Below, piece by piece: positions 1-7,129 of a stretch of DNA of 35,359 bases. The notes beneath the pieces are model-generated. The model was not told where the DNA came from, made no database searches, and was given only the letters and a program-made list of their open reading frames with translations. The position numbers were made by a program, and so were the translations under genes. The DNA is from CAG-452 sp045531335 (GTDB taxonomy: Bacteria; Bacillota; Clostridia; TANB77; CAG-508), in NCBI GenBank assembly GCA_045531335.1, contig JAZSDU010000040.1, positions 1 to 35,359 on the forward strand, written 5' to 3'. The stretch's first letter is position 1, and the number at the start of each line of letters is the position of its first letter.

Positions 1-30
1 GACCAATACTAATATATCGAGGGCTTAACC
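1..30 (+). rRNA. 23S rRNA, 3' end (partial)
   Basis: The first 30 bases match the conserved 3' terminus of bacterial 23S rRNA: an ACTAATA block, then TCGAGGGCTTAACC. The gene runs off the left edge. 5S rRNA and tRNA-Asn follow on the same strand, as expected for the tail of a ribosomal RNA operon. The exact 3' end is uncertain by a few bases. Confidence 0.85.
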
Positions 31-38
31 ATAAAAAG

Positions 39-62
39 GTAGGGGCGACTATCAGTCGTCCG
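39..62 (+). repeat. REP-like hairpin in the 23S-5S spacer
   Basis: A GTAG tetranucleotide is followed by a GC-rich imperfect hairpin: GGGGCGAC, loop TATCA, GTCGTCCG. It belongs to the dispersed family found throughout the window and sits inside the rRNA operon spacer. Its stem differs in sequence from most other copies but pairs equally well. Confidence 0.8.
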
Positions 63-237
63 AGAAGAGTTAAGCAAAAACGGTAGAATCAAAAGTTAAC
101 CAATACATTCTTTGTCTATATATTTTTGAGTGTGCTGAAAAAAATTAAAAAAAATTGTATTAAATATTGCAAAATGGAAATTAATATATTATAATACAAA
201 GCGTACTTGAAAAAGAACATTAAAAAGTTTACAATTT

Positions 238-353
<116 letters not shown>

Positions 354-364
354 TTTATATATAT

Positions 365-655
365 TCCCCAATAGCTCAGTTGGTAGAGCGCTCGGCTGTT
401 GAATGTTAGCAGCTCTATAGAGAAATCTATAGATGAGAAGGTGGCTAATTCGGTGAAACTCGTAAGTAACAAAAGTTACACGACAATACCGAGCAAGGCG
501 AAAGCTATGTGTAGAGACTTTACACCACCTACCTAAATCGAAAGATATGGTAAAGATAAAGTCCAGACTACAAATTGTATTTATACAATGTTAATGAAAA
601 TTAATGTAGTAAAGTAACCGATAGGTCGTTGGTTCGAGTCCAACTTGGGGAGCCA
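365..655 (+). tRNA. tRNA-Asn(GUU), interrupted by a group I intron
   Basis: The exons are 365-399 and 615-655. The acceptor stem pairs TCCCCAA with TTGGGGA, the D arm is GCTC/GAGC, the T arm is GTTGG TTCGAGT CCAAC, and CCA is encoded at 653-655. Joining the exons gives anticodon loop CTGTTAA, so the anticodon is GUU and the charge is asparagine. The intron at 400-614 splits the anticodon between positions 35 and 36, so the tRNA cannot function unless it is spliced. After splicing, pair 27-43 of the anticodon stem is a C-U mismatch; the other four pairs are sound. It is transcribed with the rRNA operon, and a strong terminator follows. Confidence 0.93.
400..614 (+). ncRNA. Group I self-splicing intron in tRNA-Asn (small, IC3-like)
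   Basis: 215 nt with no open reading frame, so no homing endonuclease. P1 pairs exon end 394-399 with the guide 409-414, with the expected U-G wobble at the splice site (U399, G409), and the intron ends in the required G (614). P2 is a 7-bp stem capped by GAAA (415-432). P3 pairs AGGTGG (439-444) with CCACCT (525-530). P4 pairs TTCGGT (449-454) with ACCGAG (488-493). P5 and its extension lie at 460-483. P7 pairs GACU (516-519) with AGUC (560-563), the guanosine-binding helix. P8 is capped by GAAA at 540-543. P9 runs from ACTACA (567) to TGTAGT (610) and holds two sub-hairpins. The compact size and tRNA anticodon-loop location match the IC3 subgroup known from cyanobacterial and proteobacterial tRNAs. 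Confidence 0.92.
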
Positions 656-659
656 AAAT

Positions 660-690
660 AAAAAGTCTGTTTAAAAACAGACTTTTTATT
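660..690 (+). terminator. Intrinsic terminator of the rRNA/tRNA operon
   Basis: A 13-bp perfect stem (AAAAAGTCTGTTT / AAACAGACTTTTT) with a 2-nt loop, followed by T-rich sequence, five bases after the tRNA CCA. Confidence 0.93.
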
Positions 691-722
691 TTGCATTTTA
701 AAAGGAAGGACTCAATAAATTA

Positions 723-750
723 TGTAGGGGTCGCAGTCCTCGGCGACCCG
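723..750 (+). repeat. REP-like hairpin
   Basis: TGTAG followed by a stem GGGTCGC/GCGACCC with a short CG-containing loop. It is nearly identical to the copy at 26662-26689. It lies in the 250-bp gap between the tRNA terminator and the GNAT gene. Confidence 0.85.
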
Positions 751-792
751 TAATTATGGAATTTAAATGTATAATAAAAAAATGTAGAGTAA

Positions 793-817
793 TGCAGGGG
801 AGGTTTTTAATCGCCCG
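793..817 (+). repeat. Degenerate REP-like hairpin
   Basis: TGCAGGGGAGG...TCGCCCG follows the family pattern, but with GCAG instead of GTAG and a weak stem. Probably a decayed copy. The rest of the gap up to 907 holds only a TATAAT-like box at 883-888 that could be the -10 of the next gene; no convincing -35 is seen. Confidence 0.5.
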
Positions 818-907
818 CTCTTACAAAGCCTTGCTTAAGAAATTTATTAAAAGCTATAGTATACTTTAATAAGAGCATATGATATAATTTTAAAAGGTGA
901 TAAATGT

Positions 908-1372
908 ATGGAAATAAATATTAGAAGAGCAAATATAAATGATTTAAGTTATATACAAGATTTAAACAATTCTCTTTTCGAGTTAGAATATAATAATTTT
1001 GATGATACTTTAAAAGTAGGATGGCCTTTTGAAAAAGAAGGTAAGAAATATTTCGAATATATGATAAATAATCAAATAATATTTATAGCTGAGGCAGAAG
1101 GAAAAATAGCAGGTTATTTAGCAGGAACTATTTGTAAAGAAGTAAGTTATATAACAGAAACTTTTGCAGAATTAGATAATATGTATATAAATGAAGAATA
1201 TAGAAGATTTGGAATAGGAACGTTATTAATCAATGAATTTAAGGAATATTGCAAAGAAAAGAATGTACAAAATATAAAAGTAACAGCTTCAGCTAAAAAT
1301 AATAAAGCAATTAATTTTTATATGAAAAATGGATTTGAAGATTATAATATTACATTAAAATATAAAATTTAG
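908..1372 (+). CDS. GNAT family N-acetyltransferase
   Basis: A 154-residue cytoplasmic enzyme that probably transfers an acetyl group from acetyl-CoA to an amine; the substrate is unknown. The acetyl-CoA pyrophosphate-binding signature is RRFGIG after a beta strand (DNMYINEEYR), and the C-terminal NNKAINFYMKNGF segment is the usual motif B with Asn and Tyr. Length fits a single GNAT domain. AAGGTG at 894-899 sets the start at 908; a competing ATG at 904 is out of frame and soon hits a stop. The stop overlaps the Shine-Dalgarno of the next gene, so the two are probably co-translated. Confidence 0.88.
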   Translation: MEINIRRANINDLSYIQDLNNSLFELEYNNFDDTLKVGWPFEKEGKKYFEYMINNQIIFIAEAEGKIAGYLAGTICKEVSYITETFAELDNMYINEEYRRFGIGTLLINEFKEYCKEKNVQNIKVTASAKNNKAINFYMKNGFEDYNITLKYKI

Positions 1373-1380
1373 GAGGAAAT

Positions 1381-1851
1381 ATGAATAATAGATTAACGCG
1401 AAGATTTATTTTAAAAAATACCGAAAATTTAAAAAATCTAAATTTTAGTATTCCTATAAGATATGAAAGATATTATATAAATGATAATTTGCGAATTCAA
1501 AAAAAATATGATATATATGAAAAACAAGTTTTAATGGATAATAATATTGTATCAAGAGAAAAAATTGACATAAATGAATTTGAGGATTTGAAGAAAAAAG
1601 CCTATAAAGAAATTATTAGAGATAGTTATGTGTATTTAGATGATGAAAAAATATCAATAAAGAAATATTGTGGTATATATGAGGGCCTAATAAGAATAGA
1701 AGTAAAATTTAAAACTAAAAAAGAAATGAAAGAATATAAAAGATTAATATGGATGGGAGAAGAAATTACTGATTCTTTATTAGCTTTCGACAGAGATTTA
1801 AGCAAATTGGATAGAGAGTTATTTTTAAAAGAATTAAATAAATATATTTAA
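1381..1851 (+). CDS. CYTH-like domain protein
   Basis: 156 residues. The C-terminal half resembles the CYTH (triphosphate tunnel) fold: IKKYCGIYEGLIRIEVKF followed by WMGEEIT, like the family's (Y)xGxxxGLxxxEVEF and WxGxEVT blocks. The N-terminal ExExK motif that binds metal and triphosphate in active CYTH enzymes is not evident; the equivalent stretch reads TRRFIL. It may therefore be a divergent or non-catalytic member. AGGAGG at 1371-1376 lies over the stop of the acetyltransferase, placing it in the same operon. The family assignment rests on remembered motifs only, so function stays open. Confidence 0.55.
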   Translation: MNNRLTRRFILKNTENLKNLNFSIPIRYERYYINDNLRIQKKYDIYEKQVLMDNNIVSREKIDINEFEDLKKKAYKEIIRDSYVYLDDEKISIKKYCGIYEGLIRIEVKFKTKKEMKEYKRLIWMGEEITDSLLAFDRDLSKLDRELFLKELNKYI

Positions 1852-1873
1852 TTTTAAAATTAAGGAGAAGAAG

Positions 1874-2380
1874 ATGGATTTGAAAAATTTTAACTTAGCA
1901 CCGTTTTATGCGATTGATCAGGAATGGGCTTTATTGACTTGTGGAGTAAAAGGAAAATTTAATACTATGACAATTAGCTGGGGAGGTTTAGGAACAATAT
2001 GGAACAAACCGGTGGTTACAGTCTATGTAAAACCAATTAGATATACTTATGAATTTATGGAAAAAAATGAATATTTTACTATAAGTTTTTATGATAAAGA
2101 ATATAAAAAAGATTTAGGAATACTGGGTAGCAAATCTGGAAGAAATATAAATAAGATTGAACTAACAAAATTAACACCAGAATTTTTAAAAGATACTACC
2201 TCATTTAAAGAAGCAAAATTAACAATTGTATGTAAAAAAATTTATTTTCAAGATTTAGATATTAATAATATAAATGTAGATAGTATTCCACAAAGTGAAG
2301 TAGATAGATTTTATAAAACAGAGCCTATACATAGAATGTATATAGGTGAAGTTGTTGATATTATAGATAAGAGAAAATAG
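1874..2380 (+). CDS. Flavin reductase-like / FMN-binding split-barrel protein
   Basis: 168 residues with the pattern of the flavin reductase-like domain: early FNTMTISWGGLGTIWNKPVVTVYV, where Thr/Ser and backbone groups bind FMN phosphate in homologues, then RYTYEFMEKNEYFTISF, and a C-terminal IGEVVDI strand. Such proteins bind FMN and either reduce free flavin or serve as small flavoproteins; the physiological partner is not visible. AAGGAG at 1862-1867 gives the start. It follows the CYTH-like gene by 22 bp, probably in the same transcript. Confidence 0.85.
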   Translation: MDLKNFNLAPFYAIDQEWALLTCGVKGKFNTMTISWGGLGTIWNKPVVTVYVKPIRYTYEFMEKNEYFTISFYDKEYKKDLGILGSKSGRNINKIELTKLTPEFLKDTTSFKEAKLTIVCKKIYFQDLDINNINVDSIPQSEVDRFYKTEPIHRMYIGEVVDIIDKRK

Positions 2381-2415
2381 ATTAATGGAAAGATGTATTA
2401 AATATGTTATATTAA

Positions 2416-2499
2416 TATTGTAAAAAATTAAGAAAAGTTCATCCTTATGAAGAACCAGCAATAGATATTATTCCTCTTATAAATGAAGAGGATTTATAA
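2416..2499 (+). pseudogene. C-terminal remnant of a NIF3/CutA-like protein
   Basis: Between the flavin-reductase-like and aldehyde dehydrogenase genes, an open stretch with no start codon encodes YCKKLRKVHPYEEPAIDIIP and a few more residues before a TAA at 2497. HPYEEPAxDIxPL is the conserved C-terminal block of the CutA-like domain found in the NIF3/YqfO family and in short stand-alone relatives. Only about 27 codons remain, with a stop just upstream (2413-2415), so this looks like the tail of a gene whose body was deleted. A short ATG ORF at 2385 encoding MERCIKYVILIL might be the corresponding N terminus, which is speculative. Confidence 0.6.
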
Positions 2500-2517
2500 A
2501 GAAAGAGAGGTAATATT

Positions 2518-3882
2518 ATGATGAAATCATATAATCCAGCTAATAATGAATTACTTGGAGAATTACAAGAGACCAAATTAAATGAAATAGAGGATATTTT
2601 TAATAGAAGTAAAGAAGCAAGTAAAGTTTGGGGACAATTAAGTTTAGAAAAGAGAATTGAGTACATACAAAAGTTGTGCGATGTTATTAAAAATAAAAAA
2701 CAAGAATTTGCAGAATTATTAACAAATGAAATGGGAATGCCAATTTCTGAATCTTTATATGATGTAGATAGTGGATTAGAATGCATTGAATGGTATATGA
2801 ATAATGCAGAAAAAGCTATAGGAGAAAAAATTACATATGAAGATGGAAATGAAATTGATAAAATTATATTTGAACCTAAAGGAGTAGTAGGTGTTATTAT
2901 AGCTTGGAATTTCCCTTTTTCAAGTTTTGTATGGCAAGCAGTTACTAATTTAATTGTTGGAAATACTGTAATTATAAAACATTCTGAACTTGTACCATTA
3001 TGTAGCAAATATATTTATGATATGGTAGCAAGTGTATTACCGAAAGACGTGTATAGTGTAATTTATGGTGCAGGAGATGTAGGAAAAAAACTAGTAGAAC
3101 AAGATATAGATTTAATATGTTTTACAGGGAGTACAAAAACAGGACAAAGCTTATATAGAGTTGCAGGAGAAAAGTTCATAGATGCAGTATTAGAATGTGG
3201 AGGTTCTGCACCTGGAATTGTATTTGAAGATGCTGATATAGATAGTGTTATTGAATCAATGTATATAAATAAATTTGCTAATTCAGGACAAATATGTGAT
3301 GGGCAAAAAAGGCTTATAGTACATAAAAGTAAATTTGAAGAGGTTTGTAATAAATACAAAGAATGTATTGAAGCAAAGCATATTGGTAATCCATTAGATG
3401 AAGAAACAGAAATTGGACCAATAGTTTCTATTGAACAATTAGAGAAATTAGAAGAACAAGTACAAGATGCAATTGATAAAGGTGCAAAAATAATTTGTGG
3501 TGGAAAACGATTAGAAAATACTAAAGGGAATTACTATTTACCAACTATTTTAACGAACATTACAAAAGATATGAGAGTATATAAAGAAGAAGTTTTTGGA
3601 CCAGTTGTGCCTATAATAGAATTCGAAACAATAGAAGAAGCAATAGAAATTGCAAATGATACAGAATATGGATTAGGGGGATATGTTTATACAACAGATA
3701 GAAATAAATTTGATAAAGTTGTAAAAGAGTTAAAAACTGGAATGATAGCATGGAATAATTTATATTATTTAAGACCATGTAATCCATTTGGAGGATATAA
3801 AAAATCAGGTTTAGGAAAAAATAATAGTGAGTATGCATTACAAGAATTGTGCAATATAAAAGTTGTTACATATGAAAAGTAA
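2518..3882 (+). CDS. NAD(P)-dependent aldehyde dehydrogenase family protein
   Basis: 454 residues, full length for the family. It oxidises an aldehyde to the acid with NAD(P)+; closest in feel to succinate-semialdehyde-type enzymes, but the substrate is not fixed by sequence. Visible landmarks are the oxyanion Asn131 in AWNFPF, cofactor-binding Lys154 in IIKHSE, GSTKTGQ near 204-210, general base Glu226 in LECGGSAP, and catalytic Cys260 in NSGQICDG. The C terminus has the usual EEVFGPVVPI and NPFGGYKKSGLG blocks. GAGAGG at 2505-2510 serves ATG 2518; a second ATG at 2521 is possible. No terminator is seen directly after it. Confidence 0.92.
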   Translation: MMKSYNPANNELLGELQETKLNEIEDIFNRSKEASKVWGQLSLEKRIEYIQKLCDVIKNKKQEFAELLTNEMGMPISESLYDVDSGLECIEWYMNNAEKAIGEKITYEDGNEIDKIIFEPKGVVGVIIAWNFPFSSFVWQAVTNLIVGNTVIIKHSELVPLCSKYIYDMVASVLPKDVYSVIYGAGDVGKKLVEQDIDLICFTGSTKTGQSLYRVAGEKFIDAVLECGGSAPGIVFEDADIDSVIESMYINKFANSGQICDGQKRLIVHKSKFEEVCNKYKECIEAKHIGNPLDEETEIGPIVSIEQLEKLEEQVQDAIDKGAKIICGGKRLENTKGNYYLPTILTNITKDMRVYKEEVFGPVVPIIEFETIEEAIEIANDTEYGLGGYVYTTDRNKFDKVVKELKTGMIAWNNLYYLRPCNPFGGYKKSGLGKNNSEYALQELCNIKVVTYEK

Positions 3883-3974
3883 ACTAAAAGTTAAACATAT
3901 AAAATTTCGTACAGCAGTACTATTGCAGTAATATGCACACCATGAAAAACAGCAACAGCAACAATACAATTACA

Positions 3975-4003
3975 TTGACAAATGAGCTTAATTATGGTAT
4001 AAA
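3975..4003 (+). promoter_or_regulatory. Sigma-A type promoter of the proS T-box leader
   Basis: A consensus -35 TTGACA (3975-3980), 17-bp spacer and TATAAA -10 (3998-4003). Transcription would begin near 4010, immediately before the T-box leader. Upstream, 3883-3974 shows nothing recognisable. Confidence 0.8.
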
Positions 4004-4010
4004 TATATTG

Positions 4011-4290
4011 TTATATTAAAAGCAATGAAGAGAAATAGTATATATTTATGAACTTTCAGAGAAGAGTTGGTTGGTGAAAAACTTTAAGGAATTAAATATA
4101 GAACCAGTCTTGGAGCTGTAAAGCAGAAATTTAAAAGTAAGCTTTATCGGAAATCCACCGTTATCATAGGATATAATGTTGAAATAATAAATGTAGACAT
4201 TAGCAGAGTGTAGAAGTAATTCTAAATATAGGTGGTAACACGGATAAGATATTCGCCCTAAATTGTTAAAATTTAGGGCGTTGTTTTTTT
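4011..4290 (+). promoter_or_regulatory. T-box leader, proline-specific, controlling proS
   Basis: The leader has the marks of a tRNA-sensing T-box riboswitch. A stem I region with AGAGAAG and GGTTGGTGAAA blocks is followed by GAACCAGTCTTGGAGCTG; the specifier is most likely CCA (4104-4106), a proline codon, consistent with the downstream prolyl-tRNA synthetase. The T-box sequence proper is AGGTGGTAACACGG (4230-4243). The intrinsic terminator pairs CGCCCTAAATT (4254-4264) with AATTTAGGGCG (4270-4280), followed by a T-run. Uncharged tRNA-Pro pairing with GGTGG would stabilise the antiterminator and allow read-through. Confidence 0.9.
4254..4290 (+). terminator. T-box-regulated intrinsic terminator
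   Basis: An 11-bp perfect stem with a 5-nt loop followed by TTGTTTTTTT. It is the off-state hairpin of the proS T-box; its 5' arm (CCTA, 4257-4260) can alternatively pair with TAGG at 4229-4232 in the antiterminator. Confidence 0.9.
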
Positions 4291-4336
4291 ATATTGCGAT
4301 TCGGCGTGGGAGGCGTTCTCTACAATTTGAATTATA

Positions 4337-4364
4337 TGTAGGGGCGGACGCCTCTGTCCGCCCG
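4337..4364 (+). repeat. REP-like hairpin between T-box and proS
   Basis: TGTAGGGG with stem GGGCGGAC/GTCCGCCC. It sits between the leader terminator and the proS ribosome-binding site, so it is transcribed only when the T-box reads through. A possible degenerate copy in opposite orientation (ends CTCTACA) lies just upstream at 4302-4324. Confidence 0.85.
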
Positions 4365-4400
4365 TATAAATTAATGTAGTCTATGAAAGGAGAATTTTAA

Positions 4401-6089
4401 ATGAGATTAAGTGAAGAGTTTTTTTATACATTAAGAGAAAATGCAAGTGATGAAGATTCAGTATCTGGAAATCTATTAGTAAGAGGAGGATATATTACAA
4501 AAGTTAGTAATGGTATATATGCAAAACTTCCATTAGGAGTTAAGCTTACAGAAAATATAAAAGAGATAGTAAGAAATTGCATGAATGAAAAAGGTGCAAC
4601 AGAAGTTGTTATGCCATCATTAATACCAATAGAAATATTTGAAAGAACAGGTAGAGCAGAAAATTTTGGAAGTTCAATGTTCTCACTTCATGATAGAGTA
4701 AATAGAAAGTATGCATTAGGACCAACTGATGAAGAAATGTTTGCATTAGTTTCACTTAATAAAGTTAGATCATACAAAGATTTACCATATACAATATATC
4801 AAATAGGAACAAAATTCAGAGATGAAATGAGACCAAGATTAGGTTTGATTAGAACAAGAGAATTTACAATGAAAGATGCATATAGTTTTGATACAGATTT
4901 AGAAGGATTAGATAAATCATATAACAAAATGTTTGAAGCATATAAAAAAGTATTTGAAACTGTAGGATTAGACTTTGTTATAGTAAGAGCTGATACAGGT
5001 GTTATGGGTGGATTATTATCTGAAGAATTCCAAGCAATAAGTGATACAGGTGAAGATATTCTTGTTTTATGTGATTCTTGTGATTATGCATCAAACATAG
5101 AAATTAGTAAAAATGTAGTTTCAGAAAAAGAAAATGTAGAAGAAAAAGAATTAGAATTAGTAGCAACTCCAAACCATCACACTATCGAAGAGGTTTGCGA
5201 TTACTTAAAATTAGATATAAAACAAACTGTTAAAGCAATGCTTATGAATGTAGATAATGAACTGGTTATCTTATTTATAAGAGGAGATAGAGAATTAAAT
5301 GAATCTAAAGTTCTTAAACTATTAGGTGGAAAAGAAATTGCTTTTGCAAATGATGAATTAATAGCAACATCAAATGCTGTTGCAGGATATACAGGACCTA
5401 TAGGATTAGATGCAAAAATAGTAGTAGATGCTGAAGTACTAAATATGACAAACTTCTGCTGCGGAGCAAATAAAGAAGGATACCACTATATAAATGCAAA
5501 TGTAAAAGACTTTAAATATGATATAGTTGGAGATATAGTTAATGTTAAAGAAGGAGATATTTGTCCAAAATGTGGTGGAAAATTAGTATTCAAAAAAGGA
5601 ATAGAAGTTGGAAACACATTTAAATTAGGAACAAAATACTCAGAAGGAATGGGGTTAAACTATTTAGATGGAAACAATGAACTTAATCCAGTAGTTATGG
5701 GTTCATATGGTATAGGAATAGAAAGAATTGCTGCAGCTATAGTAGAGCAAAATAATGATGAGAAAGGAATAATTTGGCCAATAAGTGTAGCTCCATATAA
5801 AGTTGCAATTGTTGTTATAAATCCAAAAGATGAAGAACAATTAAATGCAGGAAATGAACTTTATAAAAAATTAAATGAAATGGGAATAGACTGCCTAATA
5901 GATGATAGAACAGAAAGAGCCGGAGTAAAATTTAATGATATGGATTTAATAGGAATCCCATTAAGAATAACAGTTGGAAAGAAAATTGGAGATAATATAG
6001 TAGAATTAAAACTAAGAAACAGTGACGAAGTAAAAGAATGCAATCTTGAAGACATAATAGATGAAGTAAACAATATTGTTAGTAAATAA
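4401..6089 (+). CDS. proS: Prolyl-tRNA synthetase
   Basis: Charges tRNA-Pro with proline. 562 residues, the bacterial class II form with an inserted editing domain. Class II motif 2 is FRDEMRPRLGLIRTREFTMKDAYSF; the YbaK-like insertion spans roughly 245-370 (KAMLMN, later GANKEGYHY); motif 3 is GSYGIGIERIAAAI; the C-terminal anticodon-binding domain carries DDRTERAGVKFNDMDLIGIP. CxxC pairs are present (CDSC, CPKC). In the usual IEVGHxFxLGTKYS block the His is replaced by Asn (IEVGNTFKLGTKYS). GAAAGGAG before 4401 sets the start. Expression is controlled by the T-box leader upstream. Confidence 0.97.
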   Translation: MRLSEEFFYTLRENASDEDSVSGNLLVRGGYITKVSNGIYAKLPLGVKLTENIKEIVRNCMNEKGATEVVMPSLIPIEIFERTGRAENFGSSMFSLHDRVNRKYALGPTDEEMFALVSLNKVRSYKDLPYTIYQIGTKFRDEMRPRLGLIRTREFTMKDAYSFDTDLEGLDKSYNKMFEAYKKVFETVGLDFVIVRADTGVMGGLLSEEFQAISDTGEDILVLCDSCDYASNIEISKNVVSEKENVEEKELELVATPNHHTIEEVCDYLKLDIKQTVKAMLMNVDNELVILFIRGDRELNESKVLKLLGGKEIAFANDELIATSNAVAGYTGPIGLDAKIVVDAEVLNMTNFCCGANKEGYHYINANVKDFKYDIVGDIVNVKEGDICPKCGGKLVFKKGIEVGNTFKLGTKYSEGMGLNYLDGNNELNPVVMGSYGIGIERIAAAIVEQNNDEKGIIWPISVAPYKVAIVVINPKDEEQLNAGNELYKKLNEMGIDCLIDDRTERAGVKFNDMDLIGIPLRITVGKKIGDNIVELKLRNSDEVKECNLEDIIDEVNNIVSK

Positions 6090-6114
6090 GATGTTTTTTA
6101 GGGAGGAATTAATA

Positions 6115-7035
6115 ATGGAAATTTATATTATTGCTAATAAAAATAATTTTACAAACGAACAAATAGAAAGATTGGGAACAATAGGAGATATAAAATTCAT
6201 AGAAGAAAAACATGATATGTATAATTCAGAGTATATTAATTCTAATGAACCTAAAGTAATAGCATTAGATCCAGATTTAACAGATTGGAGTTTCCCAAAT
6301 GATTTAATAGAAAAAATACCAAATTTAAAAGGAATTTGTTTAATGACAACATCATATAGCTATATAGATTTAGATTTTTGCAGTAAAAGAAATATTGCTA
6401 TAACAAATGTTCCTAAATATTCAACAGATTCAGTAGCTGAATATGCATGTTTCTTAATGATGGCTGTTGCAAGAAAAATGCCGTTACAATTTAAAAACAA
6501 TTTAAAAGAAGATTTTTCAGAAAATTATTTGCAATCACAAGTAAAAGGGAAAAAAGTAGGAATTATAGGATTAGGAAGTATTGGAACAAGACTTGGAGAG
6601 ATTTTAAAAGGAATGGGAATGAATGTTTCATATTGGTCTAAAAATACAAGAAATGATAGATTCGAATATCAAGAATTAGATGAAATATTTAAAACAGCAG
6701 ATTTTATATTCCCTACATTTTTAATAAATGATGAAACAAAAAATATTATTACAGACGATTTAATAAATTCAATGAAGAACACATCAAGTATAATTAGCAT
6801 AATTGGAACAGATGTATTTAATAAAGAGCTTATACTTAATAAAGTAAAAACAAAAGAATTATATGGATTTGCATTTGAAAATGCAAATGATGATTTAAAT
6901 AATTATGAAGGTAATGTAATGGTAACATCACCATATGCATGGTATACAAAACAAGCATTAGAAAATTGCATTGAAATATGGACACAATCTATAGAAGGTG
7001 TTGTTAATAACAAAATTGCAAATCAAGTACAATAA
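6115..7035 (+). CDS. D-2-hydroxyacid dehydrogenase-like NAD-binding protein, catalytic residues missing
   Basis: 306 residues from ATG 6115, chosen because AGGGAGG (6099-6105) lies at proper distance; in-frame ATGs at 6076 and 6091 overlap proS or lack a site. The Rossmann motif GLGSIG (152-157) and flanking fold match the D-isomer-specific 2-hydroxyacid dehydrogenase family. However, the block that normally reads NTARG with catalytic Arg is here SIIGTDVF, and the usual TPHIAWYT with catalytic His is TSPYAWYT (Tyr274). It therefore probably binds NAD(P) without the standard dehydrogenase chemistry, or uses other residues. It follows proS by 25 bp and may share its T-box-controlled transcript. 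Confidence 0.85.
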   Translation: MEIYIIANKNNFTNEQIERLGTIGDIKFIEEKHDMYNSEYINSNEPKVIALDPDLTDWSFPNDLIEKIPNLKGICLMTTSYSYIDLDFCSKRNIAITNVPKYSTDSVAEYACFLMMAVARKMPLQFKNNLKEDFSENYLQSQVKGKKVGIIGLGSIGTRLGEILKGMGMNVSYWSKNTRNDRFEYQELDEIFKTADFIFPTFLINDETKNIITDDLINSMKNTSSIISIIGTDVFNKELILNKVKTKELYGFAFENANDDLNNYEGNVMVTSPYAWYTKQALENCIEIWTQSIEGVVNNKIANQVQ

Positions 7036-7067
7036 AGGTTAAGATTACTAAATCATAATTTGAAAAT

Positions 7068-7102
7068 AACAGCTATGTGTTTATTCGCAAGCTGTTAATT
7101 TT
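7068..7102 (+). terminator. Probable intrinsic terminator after the dehydrogenase-like gene
   Basis: AACAGCT (7068-7074) pairs with AGCTGTT (7090-7096) around a 15-nt loop that can form extra pairs, followed by AATTTTTA. A weak stem of moderate quality. Confidence 0.5.
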
Positions 7103-7129
7103 TAAACTATTTGTAAAGAGGAGTAATTT

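Noticed and set aside
4302..4324. A second, inverted REP unit before the one at 4337
   Set aside because: Ends in CTCTACA as expected but the stem does not pair convincingly; kept only as a possible degenerate copy.
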